Part shown: positions 18,361-28,301 of the stretch, piece by piece | Position numbering within the stretch: position 1 is the stretch's first letter | Layout: each line of letters begins with the position of its first letter | Assembly: GCF_003390395.1 (NCBI RefSeq) | Contig: NZ_QUOV01000001.1 | Coordinates: forward strand, 4,092,001 to 4,156,000 | DNA from: Thalassotalea euphylliae | GTDB taxonomy: Bacteria > Pseudomonadota > Gammaproteobacteria > Enterobacterales > Alteromonadaceae | Reading direction: 5' to 3' | Length of the DNA: 64,000 nt | The notes under the pieces: model-generated | The model's database searches: none | Told to the model about the DNA's origin: nothing | The model's input: only the letters and a program-made list of their open reading frames with translations | Translations under genes and position numbers: made by a program

Positions 18361-19962
18361 ATGACCAAGCTATTACACGAACTGATTGAGCTAAGTGCTA
18401 AGAAAACACCAGAATCGATTGTGCTGCACCATAAAAATCAGCAACTGACATACAAAGAACTCGCGCAAGAAATAAAGCATATAGCAAAGTGCTACCAATC
18501 ATTAGGGCTTACTCGATACGGCCGTGTTGGCATTTATCTCCCCAAAAGCCTAGAAACAGTTACCTCTTTATTCGCCTGTTCTGCAGCCGCAGGTGTTTTT
18601 GTTCCAATTAACCCAGTACTCAAAGCGCCGCAAGTAAGTCATATAGTGGCTGATTGTGACATTCAAATATTAGTCACTAATAAAGCAAGACTATCGCCTT
18701 TAATCGAAAATTTAGCGTCACTGCCCAGCCTAAAATACATCGTACTTGTTGACGGAAAGCCAAATGACGAACGCCAATTAGCGCAGGCTCAGGTCATTAG
18801 CTGGGATAATTTCTATGCTGACGCGGCAAAGCAATTATCAGTACCTGCACAAACATCTAACGATATGGCTGCCATTCTATATACCTCTGGCAGCACTGGA
18901 AAGCCGAAGGGTGTTGTGCTCTCTCACAGTAATATGGTTATTGGCGCACACTCAGTGGCAGAGTACCTAGAAAATACCGCAGACGACGTTATTCTCGCGG
19001 TATTACCACTGAGCTTTGATTATGGCTTGAGCCAGTTAACGACAAGTTTCTCTGTCGGTGCCACCTGTGTGCTGTTGGATTATTTATTGCCTCGAGATGT
19101 ACTCAGTGCCATTGATAAATACCAAGTTACAGGCCTCGCCGCGGTGCCCCCTTTGTACAGTCAATTATGTAGTTTGCAATGGCCTGAAAACAGCGGTCAA
19201 TCCATTCGCTATTTTACCAATAGTGGTGGGGCATTAACCCAAGCCAATTTAACAACCCTGCGAGAAAAGCTGCCGCAAGCAAATCCTTACCTAATGTATG
19301 GTTTGACCGAAGCTTTTCGCTCAACTTATTTACCGCCAGCGCAAGTGGATCAAAAGCCAGGTTCGATGGGCAAAGCAATCCCAAATGCCGAAGTAGTCGT
19401 TGTCCGTCCTGATGGCAGCTATTGCGAGCCGGAGGAGCCAGGCGAACTTGTTCATATGGGGCCATTGGTGAGCTTAGGCTATTGGAACGCGCCAGACAAA
19501 ACCGCAGCACGCTTTAAACCAGCACCGGGAAAGCCAGAGGGCATTATGCTGCAAGAAATGGCAGTGTGGTCAGGTGACACGGTAAAACAAGATAAAGACG
19601 GTTATTTGTATTTTGTTGCCCGTGCTGATGAAATGATCAAAAGCTCAGGTTATCGCGTCAGCCCTATGGAAGTAGAGGAGATACTCTATCAGTATCCTAA
19701 CATATCAGAGGCGGCAGTCATCGGCGCACCACACCCAGAACTTGGTCAAGCCATTGTTGCCTTGATCTTAGCAAGCGATACTGAAGGTACTGAAGAACAA
19801 GAAGCTTTAGCTAAGTTAGTGACTAAGCATTGTCAAAAACACTTAGCAAATTACATGATACCCAAACAAGTTATCGTGCTCGACAGCATGCCTCACAACG
19901 CCAACGGTAAGATAGACCGTGCTGCGCTTAACCGAGATTACCAAGGAATTTTTACGGATTAA
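18361..19962 (+). CDS. Acyl-CoA ligase, AMP-forming, exosortase A system-associated
   Basis: Adenylate-forming ligase of 533 residues. The ATP-binding loop YTSGSTGKPKGV sits near residues 178-189. Motifs YGLTEAFRSTYLP and SGDTVKQDKDGYLYFVAR follow, and the C-terminal catalytic Lys is in NGKIDRAAL. This subfamily is regularly next to a PLP-dependent decarboxylase in exosortase-A genomes, as here (4-base gap to the next start). Its acyl substrate and acceptor are not known; no separate acyl-carrier-protein gene is visible between the two. AGGATGAAG before ATG is the ribosome binding site. It begins the + strand part of the PEP-CTERM-associated locus. Confidence 0.87.
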   Translation: MTKLLHELIELSAKKTPESIVLHHKNQQLTYKELAQEIKHIAKCYQSLGLTRYGRVGIYLPKSLETVTSLFACSAAAGVFVPINPVLKAPQVSHIVADCDIQILVTNKARLSPLIENLASLPSLKYIVLVDGKPNDERQLAQAQVISWDNFYADAAKQLSVPAQTSNDMAAILYTSGSTGKPKGVVLSHSNMVIGAHSVAEYLENTADDVILAVLPLSFDYGLSQLTTSFSVGATCVLLDYLLPRDVLSAIDKYQVTGLAAVPPLYSQLCSLQWPENSGQSIRYFTNSGGALTQANLTTLREKLPQANPYLMYGLTEAFRSTYLPPAQVDQKPGSMGKAIPNAEVVVVRPDGSYCEPEEPGELVHMGPLVSLGYWNAPDKTAARFKPAPGKPEGIMLQEMAVWSGDTVKQDKDGYLYFVARADEMIKSSGYRVSPMEVEEILYQYPNISEAAVIGAPHPELGQAIVALILASDTEGTEEQEALAKLVTKHCQKHLANYMIPKQVIVLDSMPHNANGKIDRAALNRDYQGIFTD

Positions 19963-19966
19963 CTTT

Positions 19967-21193
19967 ATGAAAGCACATGACACGCTAACCCCGTTCGAGC
20001 AAGAAGAACATCAATTAAAAATTGGCAATAAAACGCTTTCACAGATTGAAATGTTAGTCGGCAGCACCCCTTATTATGCTTACGATCGCGCAATTCTTTC
20101 AAAGACCGTTATTTCACTTAAAGAAACATTACCAGAGCGAATTTCACTGCACTACGCAATTAAGGCGAACCCTTACCCACCACTGGTAAATTTTATGCGC
20201 CCGCTAGTGAGTGGCTTTGATGTTGCCTCAGCCAAAGAAATGCTGTTGGCTATTCAATCAGGTATGTCACCCAATGAGATTAGCTTTGCTGGCCCCGGAA
20301 AGACCGAGGATGATATTCGCGCGGCTATTGTTGCCGGTATTACCTTGCATGCCGAGTCGACGACAGAAATTCAGCGAGCGGTAAATATTGGTAAACAGCT
20401 TTCGATTAAGCCCAATATTGCGATTCGCATTAACCCTGCATTCGAGCTAAAAGCATCAGGCATGAAAATGGCGGGCGGTGCCAAGCCATTTGGTATAGAC
20501 GAGGAACAAATACCAGGCATTCTGGCAGAGTTAGACTACCAAATGCTGAACTTTCGTGGTTTTCATATTTATGCCGGTTCACAAAACCTCAAAGTTGAAG
20601 CCATTATTGAAATGCATCAAAAAACCTTTGCACTAGCAGAGCGGCTCGTTTCCATTACTCCAGTTCAAATTGATTACATAAATATTGGTGGTGGTTTAGG
20701 CATCCCATATTTTGCCGGTGAAACACGACTCAATCTTGCCCCTGTTGCCGATAATCTAGCCACACTAATAGCTCAACACTCATCACTTTTTGATATTGAG
20801 CTCATTATGGAATTAGGGCGTTACCTAGTTGGCGAAGCAGGTGTTTATGTGAGTAAAGTCGTCGATATAAAAGCCTCTAGAGAAACGACATACGCAGTTT
20901 GCGATGGCGGCTTGCATCATCACTTAGCAAACTCAGGTAACTTCGGCCAAGTGATCCGGAAAAATTACCCAGTCGCTGTTGGCAACAAAATGGACTTACA
21001 AAGCGCTGATACGGAAACCGTCACTGTTGTTGGTCCACTTTGCACACCGCTAGACATTATTGCTGATAAAGTTCAATTGCCAGCACTCGAAATTGGTGAC
21101 TATATTGCCGTTTATCAATCTGGAGCATACGGCGCATCAGCAAGCCCACAAAGCTTTCTAAGTCAACCAGAATTGAGTGAAATTTTACTCTAA
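19967..21193 (+). CDS. Pyridoxal-dependent decarboxylase, exosortase A system-associated
   Basis: Fold-type III (alanine racemase/ornithine decarboxylase-like) enzyme of 408 residues. I start it at ATG 19967, four bases after the ligase stop; an upstream in-frame start would overlap the ligase. The PLP lysine is Lys66 in HYAIKANPYPP. A glycine loop INIGGGLGIPY and the C-terminal GPLCTPLD and YQSGAYGASASP are typical of diaminopimelate/ornithine decarboxylase relatives. Together with the adjacent ligase it probably makes an amine- or amino-acid-derived acyl group for the exosortase-linked surface polymer, which is inference from conserved pairing. Confidence 0.88.
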   Translation: MKAHDTLTPFEQEEHQLKIGNKTLSQIEMLVGSTPYYAYDRAILSKTVISLKETLPERISLHYAIKANPYPPLVNFMRPLVSGFDVASAKEMLLAIQSGMSPNEISFAGPGKTEDDIRAAIVAGITLHAESTTEIQRAVNIGKQLSIKPNIAIRINPAFELKASGMKMAGGAKPFGIDEEQIPGILAELDYQMLNFRGFHIYAGSQNLKVEAIIEMHQKTFALAERLVSITPVQIDYINIGGGLGIPYFAGETRLNLAPVADNLATLIAQHSSLFDIELIMELGRYLVGEAGVYVSKVVDIKASRETTYAVCDGGLHHHLANSGNFGQVIRKNYPVAVGNKMDLQSADTETVTVVGPLCTPLDIIADKVQLPALEIGDYIAVYQSGAYGASASPQSFLSQPELSEILL

Positions 21194-21328
21194 TATCATT
21201 AGCTTAGGCTGTTGTAAAATTTTCAGACATTTGCAGATTAATGGGTGAAATATCAAAATAACTTGTTATAGTTAAACAAAGGCGCACAAACAAGCGTCAA
21301 TTTTCGAAGTAACAAAAGTGGGAAAAGT

Positions 21329-22099
21329 ATGGCCGGATATTCATTAGCAGAAAATTTCGCCCAATATTTTCAGGTAAAGTTCGCAAATACTAAAGCGTTA
21401 CGCCAAGAAGCTTTCAAGATTAGGTATGGTGTTTACGCAGCTGAACTTGGATGGGAACCTGAAAACGACCGTCATATGGAAACAGATGAATGTGACGATT
21501 ACGCTTTCCACTGTTTACTCGAACACAAAAGAACTGGTGTGCACGCAGGTTGCGTAAGATTAGTGATTCCTCCAACCAATAAACCTGATAAAAAGCTCCC
21601 GTTTGAAGCTCATTGCCTAGAGAGCGCTCGCAAGGACGTTATAGATTCGACTCAACTGCCACGCGGTAGTTTTGGTGAAATATCAAGGTTAGCAGTGCTT
21701 TCTAGCTTTAGACGCCGGGAAAATGAAAAGAACGTTCCATTTGTGCTGAAGAGCATCAACCCTAAAACAGTATATACAGAAGAAGAGCGTCGTAACTTCC
21801 CCAATATAGCAATGGGACTATACATAGCTGCCGTAGCGTTGGCAGATATTTGTAATCATCAAGGGGCGTTCGTTATGATGGAGCCTAGGCTTAACCGTCG
21901 CCTAACGCGTTTTGGCTTGCCATTTGTTCAGTGCGGCGAAGAGATGGATTATCACGGTATGCGTGCTATGTTTCACCTTGAGCGTTCAGGTTTTAGCTCT
22001 CATCTAAGCCCTGAATTGGCCGAGTTGTATCAAAATATATTCAACGATCTATCGAATCAAATATTTCTAACTCCTTTTACAAATCCGAAAGATAAATAA
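21329..22099 (+). CDS. PEP-CTERM/exosortase system-associated acyltransferase
   Basis: GNAT-like acyltransferase of 256 residues resembling autoinducer synthases in fold. Recognisable blocks are LRQEAFKIRYGVYAAELGW near residues 25-43, CVRLVIPP, and RGSFGEISRLAVLSSFRRR near residues 115-133. It belongs to the family found with exosortase loci, whose donor and acceptor are uncharacterised. It lies 135 bases after the decarboxylase, with GGGAAAAG before the ATG, and is the last + strand gene of this group. A possible donor is the product of the upstream ligase/decarboxylase pair. Confidence 0.85.
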   Translation: MAGYSLAENFAQYFQVKFANTKALRQEAFKIRYGVYAAELGWEPENDRHMETDECDDYAFHCLLEHKRTGVHAGCVRLVIPPTNKPDKKLPFEAHCLESARKDVIDSTQLPRGSFGEISRLAVLSSFRRRENEKNVPFVLKSINPKTVYTEEERRNFPNIAMGLYIAAVALADICNHQGAFVMMEPRLNRRLTRFGLPFVQCGEEMDYHGMRAMFHLERSGFSSHLSPELAELYQNIFNDLSNQIFLTPFTNPKDK

Positions 22100-22117
22100 C
22101 TACCCAACGCTCTTATA

Positions 22118-22142
22118 CCCCGTTTAATTATATTAAGTGGGG
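22118..22142 (+). terminator. Weak hairpin after the acyltransferase; rest of gap empty
   Basis: CCCCGTTTAAT (22118-22128) pairs imperfectly with ATTAAGTGGGG (22132-22142), but only a short T stretch follows. In the 465-base gap before the convergent PEP-CTERM gene I see no other gene or motif apart from the strong terminator at 22511-22543. Confidence 0.3.
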
Positions 22143-22510
22143 ATTTCACACTACTAGACCCCTACTTTAAGTTTACTGTCTTCGTTTGAAGCCACCTTTA
22201 TCAATAGCAGCAAAATCACTTTTACCCAGACGCTGAAATAGGCAATAGCCAGAAACAGCAAATTGTTTTTATTATGGTCTATTAGTTAAACCAATATTAT
22301 AGAAAACTTATCTTAGATAATACGATTCTGAACCTGTCGTTAAAATAGTAATGTCGAAGCAAAATAGATATGAGAAATAAAGATTAGTAGCGCAGCTAAA
22401 TAGGGTATTAGCATGAAATATTTCATTTAAAAACAAAAAACTTAGGTCAACACCAACAAACTGAAAAGCCATCTATTTAATGGCATAGCTGCTACTAGTA
22501 GGTTTGAGTG

Positions 22511-22543
22511 AAAATAAAAAAGGCTTCTTTAGTAGAAGCCTTT
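22511..22543 (-). terminator. Rho-independent terminator of the PEP-CTERM gene
   Basis: A perfect 10-bp stem AAAGGCTTCT/AGAAGCCTTT with a 5-base loop (22519-22543). On the - strand it is followed by TTTTATTTT, ending the PEP-CTERM gene 21 bases after its stop. Confidence 0.85.
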
Positions 22544-22564
22544 AATCAAAGAATAAATGGTGTA

Positions 22565-23518
22565 TTAACTTTGCAATTTTTTTCGTGCAGCAAAACCCAT
22601 CAGTCCTAATGCTAGAGCAAACAACATACCTGGCTCTGGCACATCTCTAGTCGCGACCACATTCGTTTGGTGGTTAATACTCAGCGTGTAGTTAACACCT
22701 GCTAGAAGTGCATTAGTAGAGACTGCTGAGAAAGAGCCCATGATTGCTTGTGATGCAACTTGACCCGCAGATGTTGCGGCAAGTGTAAGGTTAATCGCCA
22801 TATCATCTTGTAGCTCTGTTGTAGTAGCATTCACACCAACAAAACCGTCTGGTGCCCAAGAAAATACTATCGCATTTGTAGCAACTTCTCTAATTACAAT
22901 TGAAAACGCTGTACTGGCCTGCGCAAACGAAGGAGGAACGTTGTTGTCTGGCGTTTGTTCAGCTTCCACTAAACCAGAAGCAGTAAAATCAAACTGCACT
23001 TGAGAGGCTTGGTTTAGGTTGAAGAAAAACTGAGTATTAGTCGCAACAGTAGACTGTGAGTTACTCGTTGTATTCGTTGTTAATTGGGTCTCGGCCACAC
23101 TATTAGCAGTCGCACCAGCGCCTGCTCCATCAATGTCTACAACAGCACCAGTTATAAGGCTGTCTGAACGAGAGAAGTTAGTTCCCAATGGTACTTGAGT
23201 GAAGGTATTTCCACCAATTGCACAATCACCAATACACGCCATTGCACTATCAGGTGTACCAGTTTCCTGTGTGAAAACTCCGCCTAAATTAGCATTATTA
23301 ACCTGTGTATCGTTTACACCATTTGGTAACTGGATATTTCCGCTTGCAGGGTCGATAAAGCTGGTAGTTAATGGATTGCCATTACCATCAGACATTACCA
23401 AGTTGTTAATATTTAGGTTTGCAAAGGCATAAGAATCTGCCAACGCACTTCCTGAAAAAGACGCCGACAGTGCAACTGCTGATGCTATCGCTAACACTGA
23501 TTTTGATAATTTTTTCAT
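22565..23518 (-). CDS. PEP-CTERM sorting domain-containing protein
   Basis: Exported surface protein of 317 residues and the only clear exosortase cargo in the window. ATG at 23518 has AGGA 8 bases upstream and is preferred over a GTG six codons earlier. A signal peptide (about residues 1-27, ending GSALA) is followed by a Ser/Thr/Asn-rich, Lys-poor body with likely beta structure and one cysteine pair (CIGDC). The C-terminus is a textbook sorting signal: VPEP, then a hydrophobic stretch MLFALALGLMGFA, then RKK. An exosortase is expected to cut after the PEP motif and attach the protein to the surface. A sigma-54 promoter candidate lies at 23623-23639. The function of the body is unknown. Confidence 0.92.
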   Translation of the reverse strand: MKKLSKSVLAIASAVALSASFSGSALADSYAFANLNINNLVMSDGNGNPLTTSFIDPASGNIQLPNGVNDTQVNNANLGGVFTQETGTPDSAMACIGDCAIGGNTFTQVPLGTNFSRSDSLITGAVVDIDGAGAGATANSVAETQLTTNTTSNSQSTVATNTQFFFNLNQASQVQFDFTASGLVEAEQTPDNNVPPSFAQASTAFSIVIREVATNAIVFSWAPDGFVGVNATTTELQDDMAINLTLAATSAGQVASQAIMGSFSAVSTNALLAGVNYTLSINHQTNVVATRDVPEPGMLFALALGLMGFAARKKLQS

Positions 23519-23622
23519 TTTGTTAATCCTATTCACTTATTTACCGTAATCAAAACTGCTGTACGTTATTCCTTACGTTTGATAGCGACTTTGTATAACA
23601 GATGTGCGCTGACAGTAAACAA

Positions 23623-23639
23623 AGCAAATAATAAACCAA
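23623..23639 (-). promoter_or_regulatory. Candidate sigma-54 (-24/-12) promoter for the PEP-CTERM gene
   Basis: On the - strand the sequence reads TTGGTTTATTATTTGCT. It has the invariant GG and GC with the required 10 bases between them, plus TT before both. It is about 105 bases upstream of the start codon. It shares TGGTTT-N5-TTTGCTT with the candidate at 42707-42723. PrsR, encoded in the locus, carries the GAFTGA loop that contacts sigma-54. Confidence 0.7.
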
Positions 23640-23732
23640 AAATAAAAAAACCTTTAAAAGCAATGCACTAAAAACAATTGATGTGGTTTATTTGCTACAA
23701 CCTTTAAGGTTTGTAAAGCAAATTGACAGCGA

Positions 23733-26528
23733 CTAGCTCTTTAATTCGCGTAGTTTCTCTGTAGACTTTTTAATAATTAAAAGATCCTTTTCAGATTTGG
23801 GCCTTTGGGCCATTATTGACTCTAATGAAACGATAGCGTCTTGCTGGTTTTGGCTTTCAATTTGAATCAGTGCTTTGGTATACAATATGGCAATGTTTAA
23901 TGGGGTAATAGCATCAGCCTTTAAAATTTGCTTTAAGGCTTGCTCAATTTTACCTGTAGCCATCAATATTTGAGAGTGAGTGTGAATTAAAAACGGATTT
24001 TGTGGCTCAAGAGTCATAGCACTTTCAATATGAGTTAACGCCTCTTCAGCCTCATCGTTTTGAAGCAGTAAATAGCTCAAATTATTTAGTGCAAGAACGT
24101 CTTTTGGAGAAATTTCAATTATTTTTCTTAAGCTAGGAATCGCCTCACTGTTACGACCGGCTTTAAAATATGCATTCACTAAAACTTTTAATGTTAGCAA
24201 ATCTTTTGGATGCTCCTTAAGCCACTCTTTCATATTGTTGATAGCTTCTTCTTCTCTGCCTACTTCAAGCAATACATTATTGAGCTCTCTGTGGTACTGA
24301 TTATTTTTTTGCTTTTTTAACTGGTCTTGAAAAATATCGATAGCAAGATCGTATTGTTTGTTTCGAGCCAGCCAGGTTGCGTACAACATACGAGTTGATG
24401 TTTGTTCTGGTGCCACTAGTGTTAGTTGATCTATTGTTTGTTTGGCTTCAACTTGTTTACCTAACATCAGTAGTAATGCAATTTTTCGCTCATACCCTGC
24501 TACATAACTTGGCTCTAGTAAAAGTACTCTGTTTAAGTCACTGAGTGCACTTTGAAACTGGCCTAGTTGCTCCAAACTTAAAGCACGCCAATAGTAAGGA
24601 AAAAATACTTCTGAGTTTATATTTATTGCTTGGCTCAAGTAGTCAACTGACTCTTCTAGTTGTTTGTCCGTTCTTGCTAACTGTGCAAACAATATTGCCA
24701 CTCGATAGTTATTGTTAGCTTCTTTACGAAATGGTGATATATATTCTGCTGACTTTGTATATTCCTCCGCAAGATACAAATATTCAGCAGCAGCGAGAGC
24801 GGCAGATAAACTCGTATCCCCGCTTTCAATCGCTAGCCGAAGCCACTCAAATGCATTTTCATAATCTAAAGTTAAATCGATTGAATACAGTTGTCTCAAT
24901 GTGCGAATGTGCTTAGCGTTATGCTGCAATGAGGCTAGGTATACAGCCTTTGCTTTTTCAAAGTCTTGCTGTCGTAAGTATATGACAGCAAGGTTGTGAC
25001 TCGCGTTAACATCGCTTGGTTGCTTGGCTAATACCTTTTTCAGTAACACTTCCGCTTTTTCGTATTGACCGTTTTCTATCCAAAGCACAGACTGAAGGAC
25101 TTGACCATTTGTATCTTCGGGAAAGTCTTGAAGAAACCCGTCAATCTCTTGTTGAGCAACTTCATAGTTTCTGTCTGACATGTATATTGAAATCAATAGT
25201 AAACGGGCGCTTACAGATTTAGGGTTCTTCTTTATTGCCTGTTGAGCACTTTCTAAACTTCCCTTAATGTCTTTATCACTTAGGTATGCAAGCGTTATGT
25301 CTAAATCTGGCTCAATCGCATCAGGCATCAACTCTCGCACATTATTTAGAAACAGTTTTCTACTATCCGTAAAACCTTCCTTAAATGCTGCGTTACTAGC
25401 GGCATAGAGTAAATCAATATCATCCACATCAAAATTATCTTCCCCAAGCTTTGACAGGACTTGGATTGCTTTTTCATGCATTCCCAATTTCAATTGAGTT
25501 GCAGCCATCAATTTTGCCGAGGGAATATGCATAGGGTTATTTGAATAAACTTTTGTAATGCTTCTTAGTGCCTGCTCATATCGAGATAAAGAGTATGCAG
25601 CGGATGCCTTGACATAGTTGCTCGGCATATGTTCCGGGACATATGACAACGCTTTATCACTCAAGTTATAAGCTTTTGTATAATCTTTCTCTTTTAATGC
25701 TAGTAACGCACCATAGTAATTGGCTTCAGGGTAATCTGGTGCTCTATTTAATATTTGACCAACCAAATTCTTAGCTTCATCTAGTTGTTCTTTAGCCACT
25801 AAGATACGAACTACGTTCATTTTCAACAGGTTGCTATTTGGTTGCAACAACGATGCTTCTTGATACAAAGACAGCGCTTTATCAGCTTTACCTTCAAATG
25901 CTGCAATATCTGCTTTTAAAACTATTGCCTTAATAAAACTCGGCTTCTTATTAAGTGCTTCGGTTAAGTAATCATTTGCTACTGCAAATTGTTGTCGGCT
26001 ACTAAGAACTAACGCATTTGCATATAATAGTGCTGAATTCTCTGGCAAGGTTGAAGCCATATCCAACAGCAACTCGGCTTCTGCTAATTCACCTTTTTGC
26101 AAGAACACTTCAATTTTCAATGAAACTGCTGTTGCTTGGTCATCAAGAGTCCACCCTTCAACATCCTGCAACAATTTCTCAAATTCACTAATATTTCTTA
26201 ACTCGATTAAGGCTTTAGCATATAGTATCTCTATTTCAGGGTCTTTTGGAGATAATGCGATTGCTCGCTCTAGTTCTTTTTCAGCAAGCTCAAAGTCGGC
26301 ATTTTCTAAGTAAATAGCCCCAAGTAGTTTTCTAGATTCAATATGTCTCGTATTTTTTTTTAATGAATTTTTTAACTCAACAACCGCACTTTCTCTATCA
26401 TTCTGATTATAATAAACAAAGGCTTGCTGATAATGCTCATCCGCAGTTTTTCCAATATCGCTGCAGCTTTGTAGCGCTAAAGCCACTATAAATGGCAACA
26501 AAACCTTACAAGATACCTTAATATCCAT
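23733..26528 (-). CDS. prsT: PEP-CTERM system TPR-repeat lipoprotein PrsT (copy 1)
   Basis: Large envelope lipoprotein of 931 residues. The lipobox LALQSC places the acylated cysteine at residue 22. The rest is built almost entirely of tetratricopeptide repeats, for example AIALSPKDPEIEILYAKALI and AMTLEPQNPFLIHTHSQIL. The length matches the PrsT family linked to exosortase-A loci, where it is thought to help assemble or export exopolysaccharide. It follows the flavoenzyme gene by 30 bases in the order prsT copy 2, flavoenzyme, prsT copy 1. It is distinct in sequence from copy 2 although the architecture is the same. Confidence 0.87.
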   Translation of the reverse strand: MDIKVSCKVLLPFIVALALQSCSDIGKTADEHYQQAFVYYNQNDRESAVVELKNSLKKNTRHIESRKLLGAIYLENADFELAEKELERAIALSPKDPEIEILYAKALIELRNISEFEKLLQDVEGWTLDDQATAVSLKIEVFLQKGELAEAELLLDMASTLPENSALLYANALVLSSRQQFAVANDYLTEALNKKPSFIKAIVLKADIAAFEGKADKALSLYQEASLLQPNSNLLKMNVVRILVAKEQLDEAKNLVGQILNRAPDYPEANYYGALLALKEKDYTKAYNLSDKALSYVPEHMPSNYVKASAAYSLSRYEQALRSITKVYSNNPMHIPSAKLMAATQLKLGMHEKAIQVLSKLGEDNFDVDDIDLLYAASNAAFKEGFTDSRKLFLNNVRELMPDAIEPDLDITLAYLSDKDIKGSLESAQQAIKKNPKSVSARLLLISIYMSDRNYEVAQQEIDGFLQDFPEDTNGQVLQSVLWIENGQYEKAEVLLKKVLAKQPSDVNASHNLAVIYLRQQDFEKAKAVYLASLQHNAKHIRTLRQLYSIDLTLDYENAFEWLRLAIESGDTSLSAALAAAEYLYLAEEYTKSAEYISPFRKEANNNYRVAILFAQLARTDKQLEESVDYLSQAININSEVFFPYYWRALSLEQLGQFQSALSDLNRVLLLEPSYVAGYERKIALLLMLGKQVEAKQTIDQLTLVAPEQTSTRMLYATWLARNKQYDLAIDIFQDQLKKQKNNQYHRELNNVLLEVGREEEAINNMKEWLKEHPKDLLTLKVLVNAYFKAGRNSEAIPSLRKIIEISPKDVLALNNLSYLLLQNDEAEEALTHIESAMTLEPQNPFLIHTHSQILMATGKIEQALKQILKADAITPLNIAILYTKALIQIESQNQQDAIVSLESIMAQRPKSEKDLLIIKKSTEKLRELKS

Positions 26529-26558
26529 TGTTTTCTTCCTTTTAAACGCAAATTTTGA

Positions 26559-28274
26559 TTAATCTAGTTCTATACCATAACGGCCATTTGCTATGACACC
26601 ATTTGGGTCAAACACCTGCTTCAGTGCAGTTAATACATTCTTGTGTTGTTGACTAAGCTCGTCGTGCCAAGCCTTCCAATGCACATTGGCAACCCGGTAA
26701 GGTGGAAAGCCATTCCTAATGCACCGCACCATTGCCGCTTTACTGCATTCTATTGCTCTTCGAGTTTCCTCTTCATTGGTAACATCAAACACAGGGTTAC
26801 AGATAATCGCGGTGGATCGGTCATCGATAAAACTCAGGGTTGCATATAAATGAAATCCTTCAGATTCATATGCATCTCTCAGTAATTCAAGAACTTCACT
26901 TATATGTCGCTTAGACGTGGGGGCTGTCGGTGACATCCAAATAAGACCACAGCCATCTTTTGCGATATCAATAGACGGCCCAAAATCAGTGGGAAAACCA
27001 CTACTGTGCTTGTGATAGCACCCTTTCAAAAAGTAATTGGTTGGGGTTCCTGAGTGCATATCAATTAACGCACTTGCTGAGATTAAATTAGCTTTAAGCT
27101 TAGCAAGCTCGTTGACGACAAACTGCAATGGTAAAAGCTTGTTCAGGCTACTAAAAATAGGAAGTAACCCATTAGCAACGAACATTGCGTTTTTAACCAA
27201 GCTTTCTGGCAAAAAGTGAATTTTACAATGACAGGCGCCGTTAAGTGCGCGTTTTAACTCACTCTTGTATGCACTCACCATTTTCTTGCTACCGTATAGT
27301 GCCCCAGACATAGCCCATGGGCCTATTCCTAAGTTGGCTAACGATTCGCTAATTTGATTTCTAGTTAATAGTTCGTCGGTGTTTGGTTGAATTAGGTTAT
27401 AAGCAATACTTGACGAGATTGCTCTCATATCATTGCCAACATGCATAACACTGCGGGCAACGCCAGCCTGCTTTAAGGCAGAGAGAGGCTCTATAGCATT
27501 TAGAAAGTCTTCATGGCTATTAAATATAACAATATATGGAAGTATTGACTCAGGTCTTGGCATCAGCCAAAAGCAAAGCTTTGTCACAATACCGAAGTTT
27601 GATTGAGAGAATAATCCATCAACAATTGGCCCTGTAGTTGGTTTTGTATGACAATTTCTGACGCCATGCGGGCCTGAGTTTTCATATGCTAAATGGCCAG
27701 TTCGCAATATCTCACCATTACCGAGGACGACTTCGAAAGAGCATGAGTTAAACTGCCTGTTTCCGGTCAAAGTGTGGCCAAATCCTCGCTCTAAAATATT
27801 GCCAACGATACTGGTAAATTCTGGAGCCCCAGTACAATCCATAAATAAACTCGTATTTTTGAGTCTATCACTTAATTGACGTTGGGTGACCCCTGGTTCA
27901 ATTATCGCTAGCTTGTTCTCCTCATCTACTTCAACGATTTTGTTCATTTTTGATAAATCAATCAAAACCATGTGTGACTTGGATGGCATAGCATCAGAGT
28001 AACCCCAGTTTTTTCCAGCGCTTATAGGGTACAAAGGTATTCCATATTCATTAGCTACGCGAACTATAAACTGAACATGCTTAGTGGTCGTTGGCCAAAA
28101 AATTCCTAGAATTTCTGACGTATAACCCGTAGTAACATCGCCATAATTAGCAACATCATCCTGCTGGCATGAGGCAGAGCATTCGTTTATTTGGCAGAAC
28201 TCTTGAATAGATTGCCAAAAAGATTCTGCATTACCTGAGACAGGTTGATTTGCTACTTTCTTGTCTGAAACCAT
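26559..28274 (-). CDS. FAD-binding oxidoreductase of the vanillyl-alcohol oxidase/p-cresol methylhydroxylase type
   Basis: Flavoenzyme of 571 residues. The N-terminal PCMH-type FAD domain includes IFWPTTTKHVQFIVRVAN, YPISAGKNWGYSDA, VEVDEENKLAIIEPGVTQRQL and GNILERGFGHTLTGNR. The C-terminus resembles the VAO-family cap end: ALKQVFDPNGVIANGRYGI. No signal peptide is seen, so it is probably cytosolic. Family members oxidise phenols, alcohols or sugars; the substrate here is unknown. Its position between two prsT genes, 27 and 30 bases away, implies a job in building or modifying the surface polymer or a linked lipid, but that is inference. Confidence 0.8.
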   Translation of the reverse strand: MVSDKKVANQPVSGNAESFWQSIQEFCQINECSASCQQDDVANYGDVTTGYTSEILGIFWPTTTKHVQFIVRVANEYGIPLYPISAGKNWGYSDAMPSKSHMVLIDLSKMNKIVEVDEENKLAIIEPGVTQRQLSDRLKNTSLFMDCTGAPEFTSIVGNILERGFGHTLTGNRQFNSCSFEVVLGNGEILRTGHLAYENSGPHGVRNCHTKPTTGPIVDGLFSQSNFGIVTKLCFWLMPRPESILPYIVIFNSHEDFLNAIEPLSALKQAGVARSVMHVGNDMRAISSSIAYNLIQPNTDELLTRNQISESLANLGIGPWAMSGALYGSKKMVSAYKSELKRALNGACHCKIHFLPESLVKNAMFVANGLLPIFSSLNKLLPLQFVVNELAKLKANLISASALIDMHSGTPTNYFLKGCYHKHSSGFPTDFGPSIDIAKDGCGLIWMSPTAPTSKRHISEVLELLRDAYESEGFHLYATLSFIDDRSTAIICNPVFDVTNEEETRRAIECSKAAMVRCIRNGFPPYRVANVHWKAWHDELSQQHKNVLTALKQVFDPNGVIANGRYGIELD

Positions 28275-28301
28275 ATATCCTCGCAGATAAACCTATAGAA
28301 A

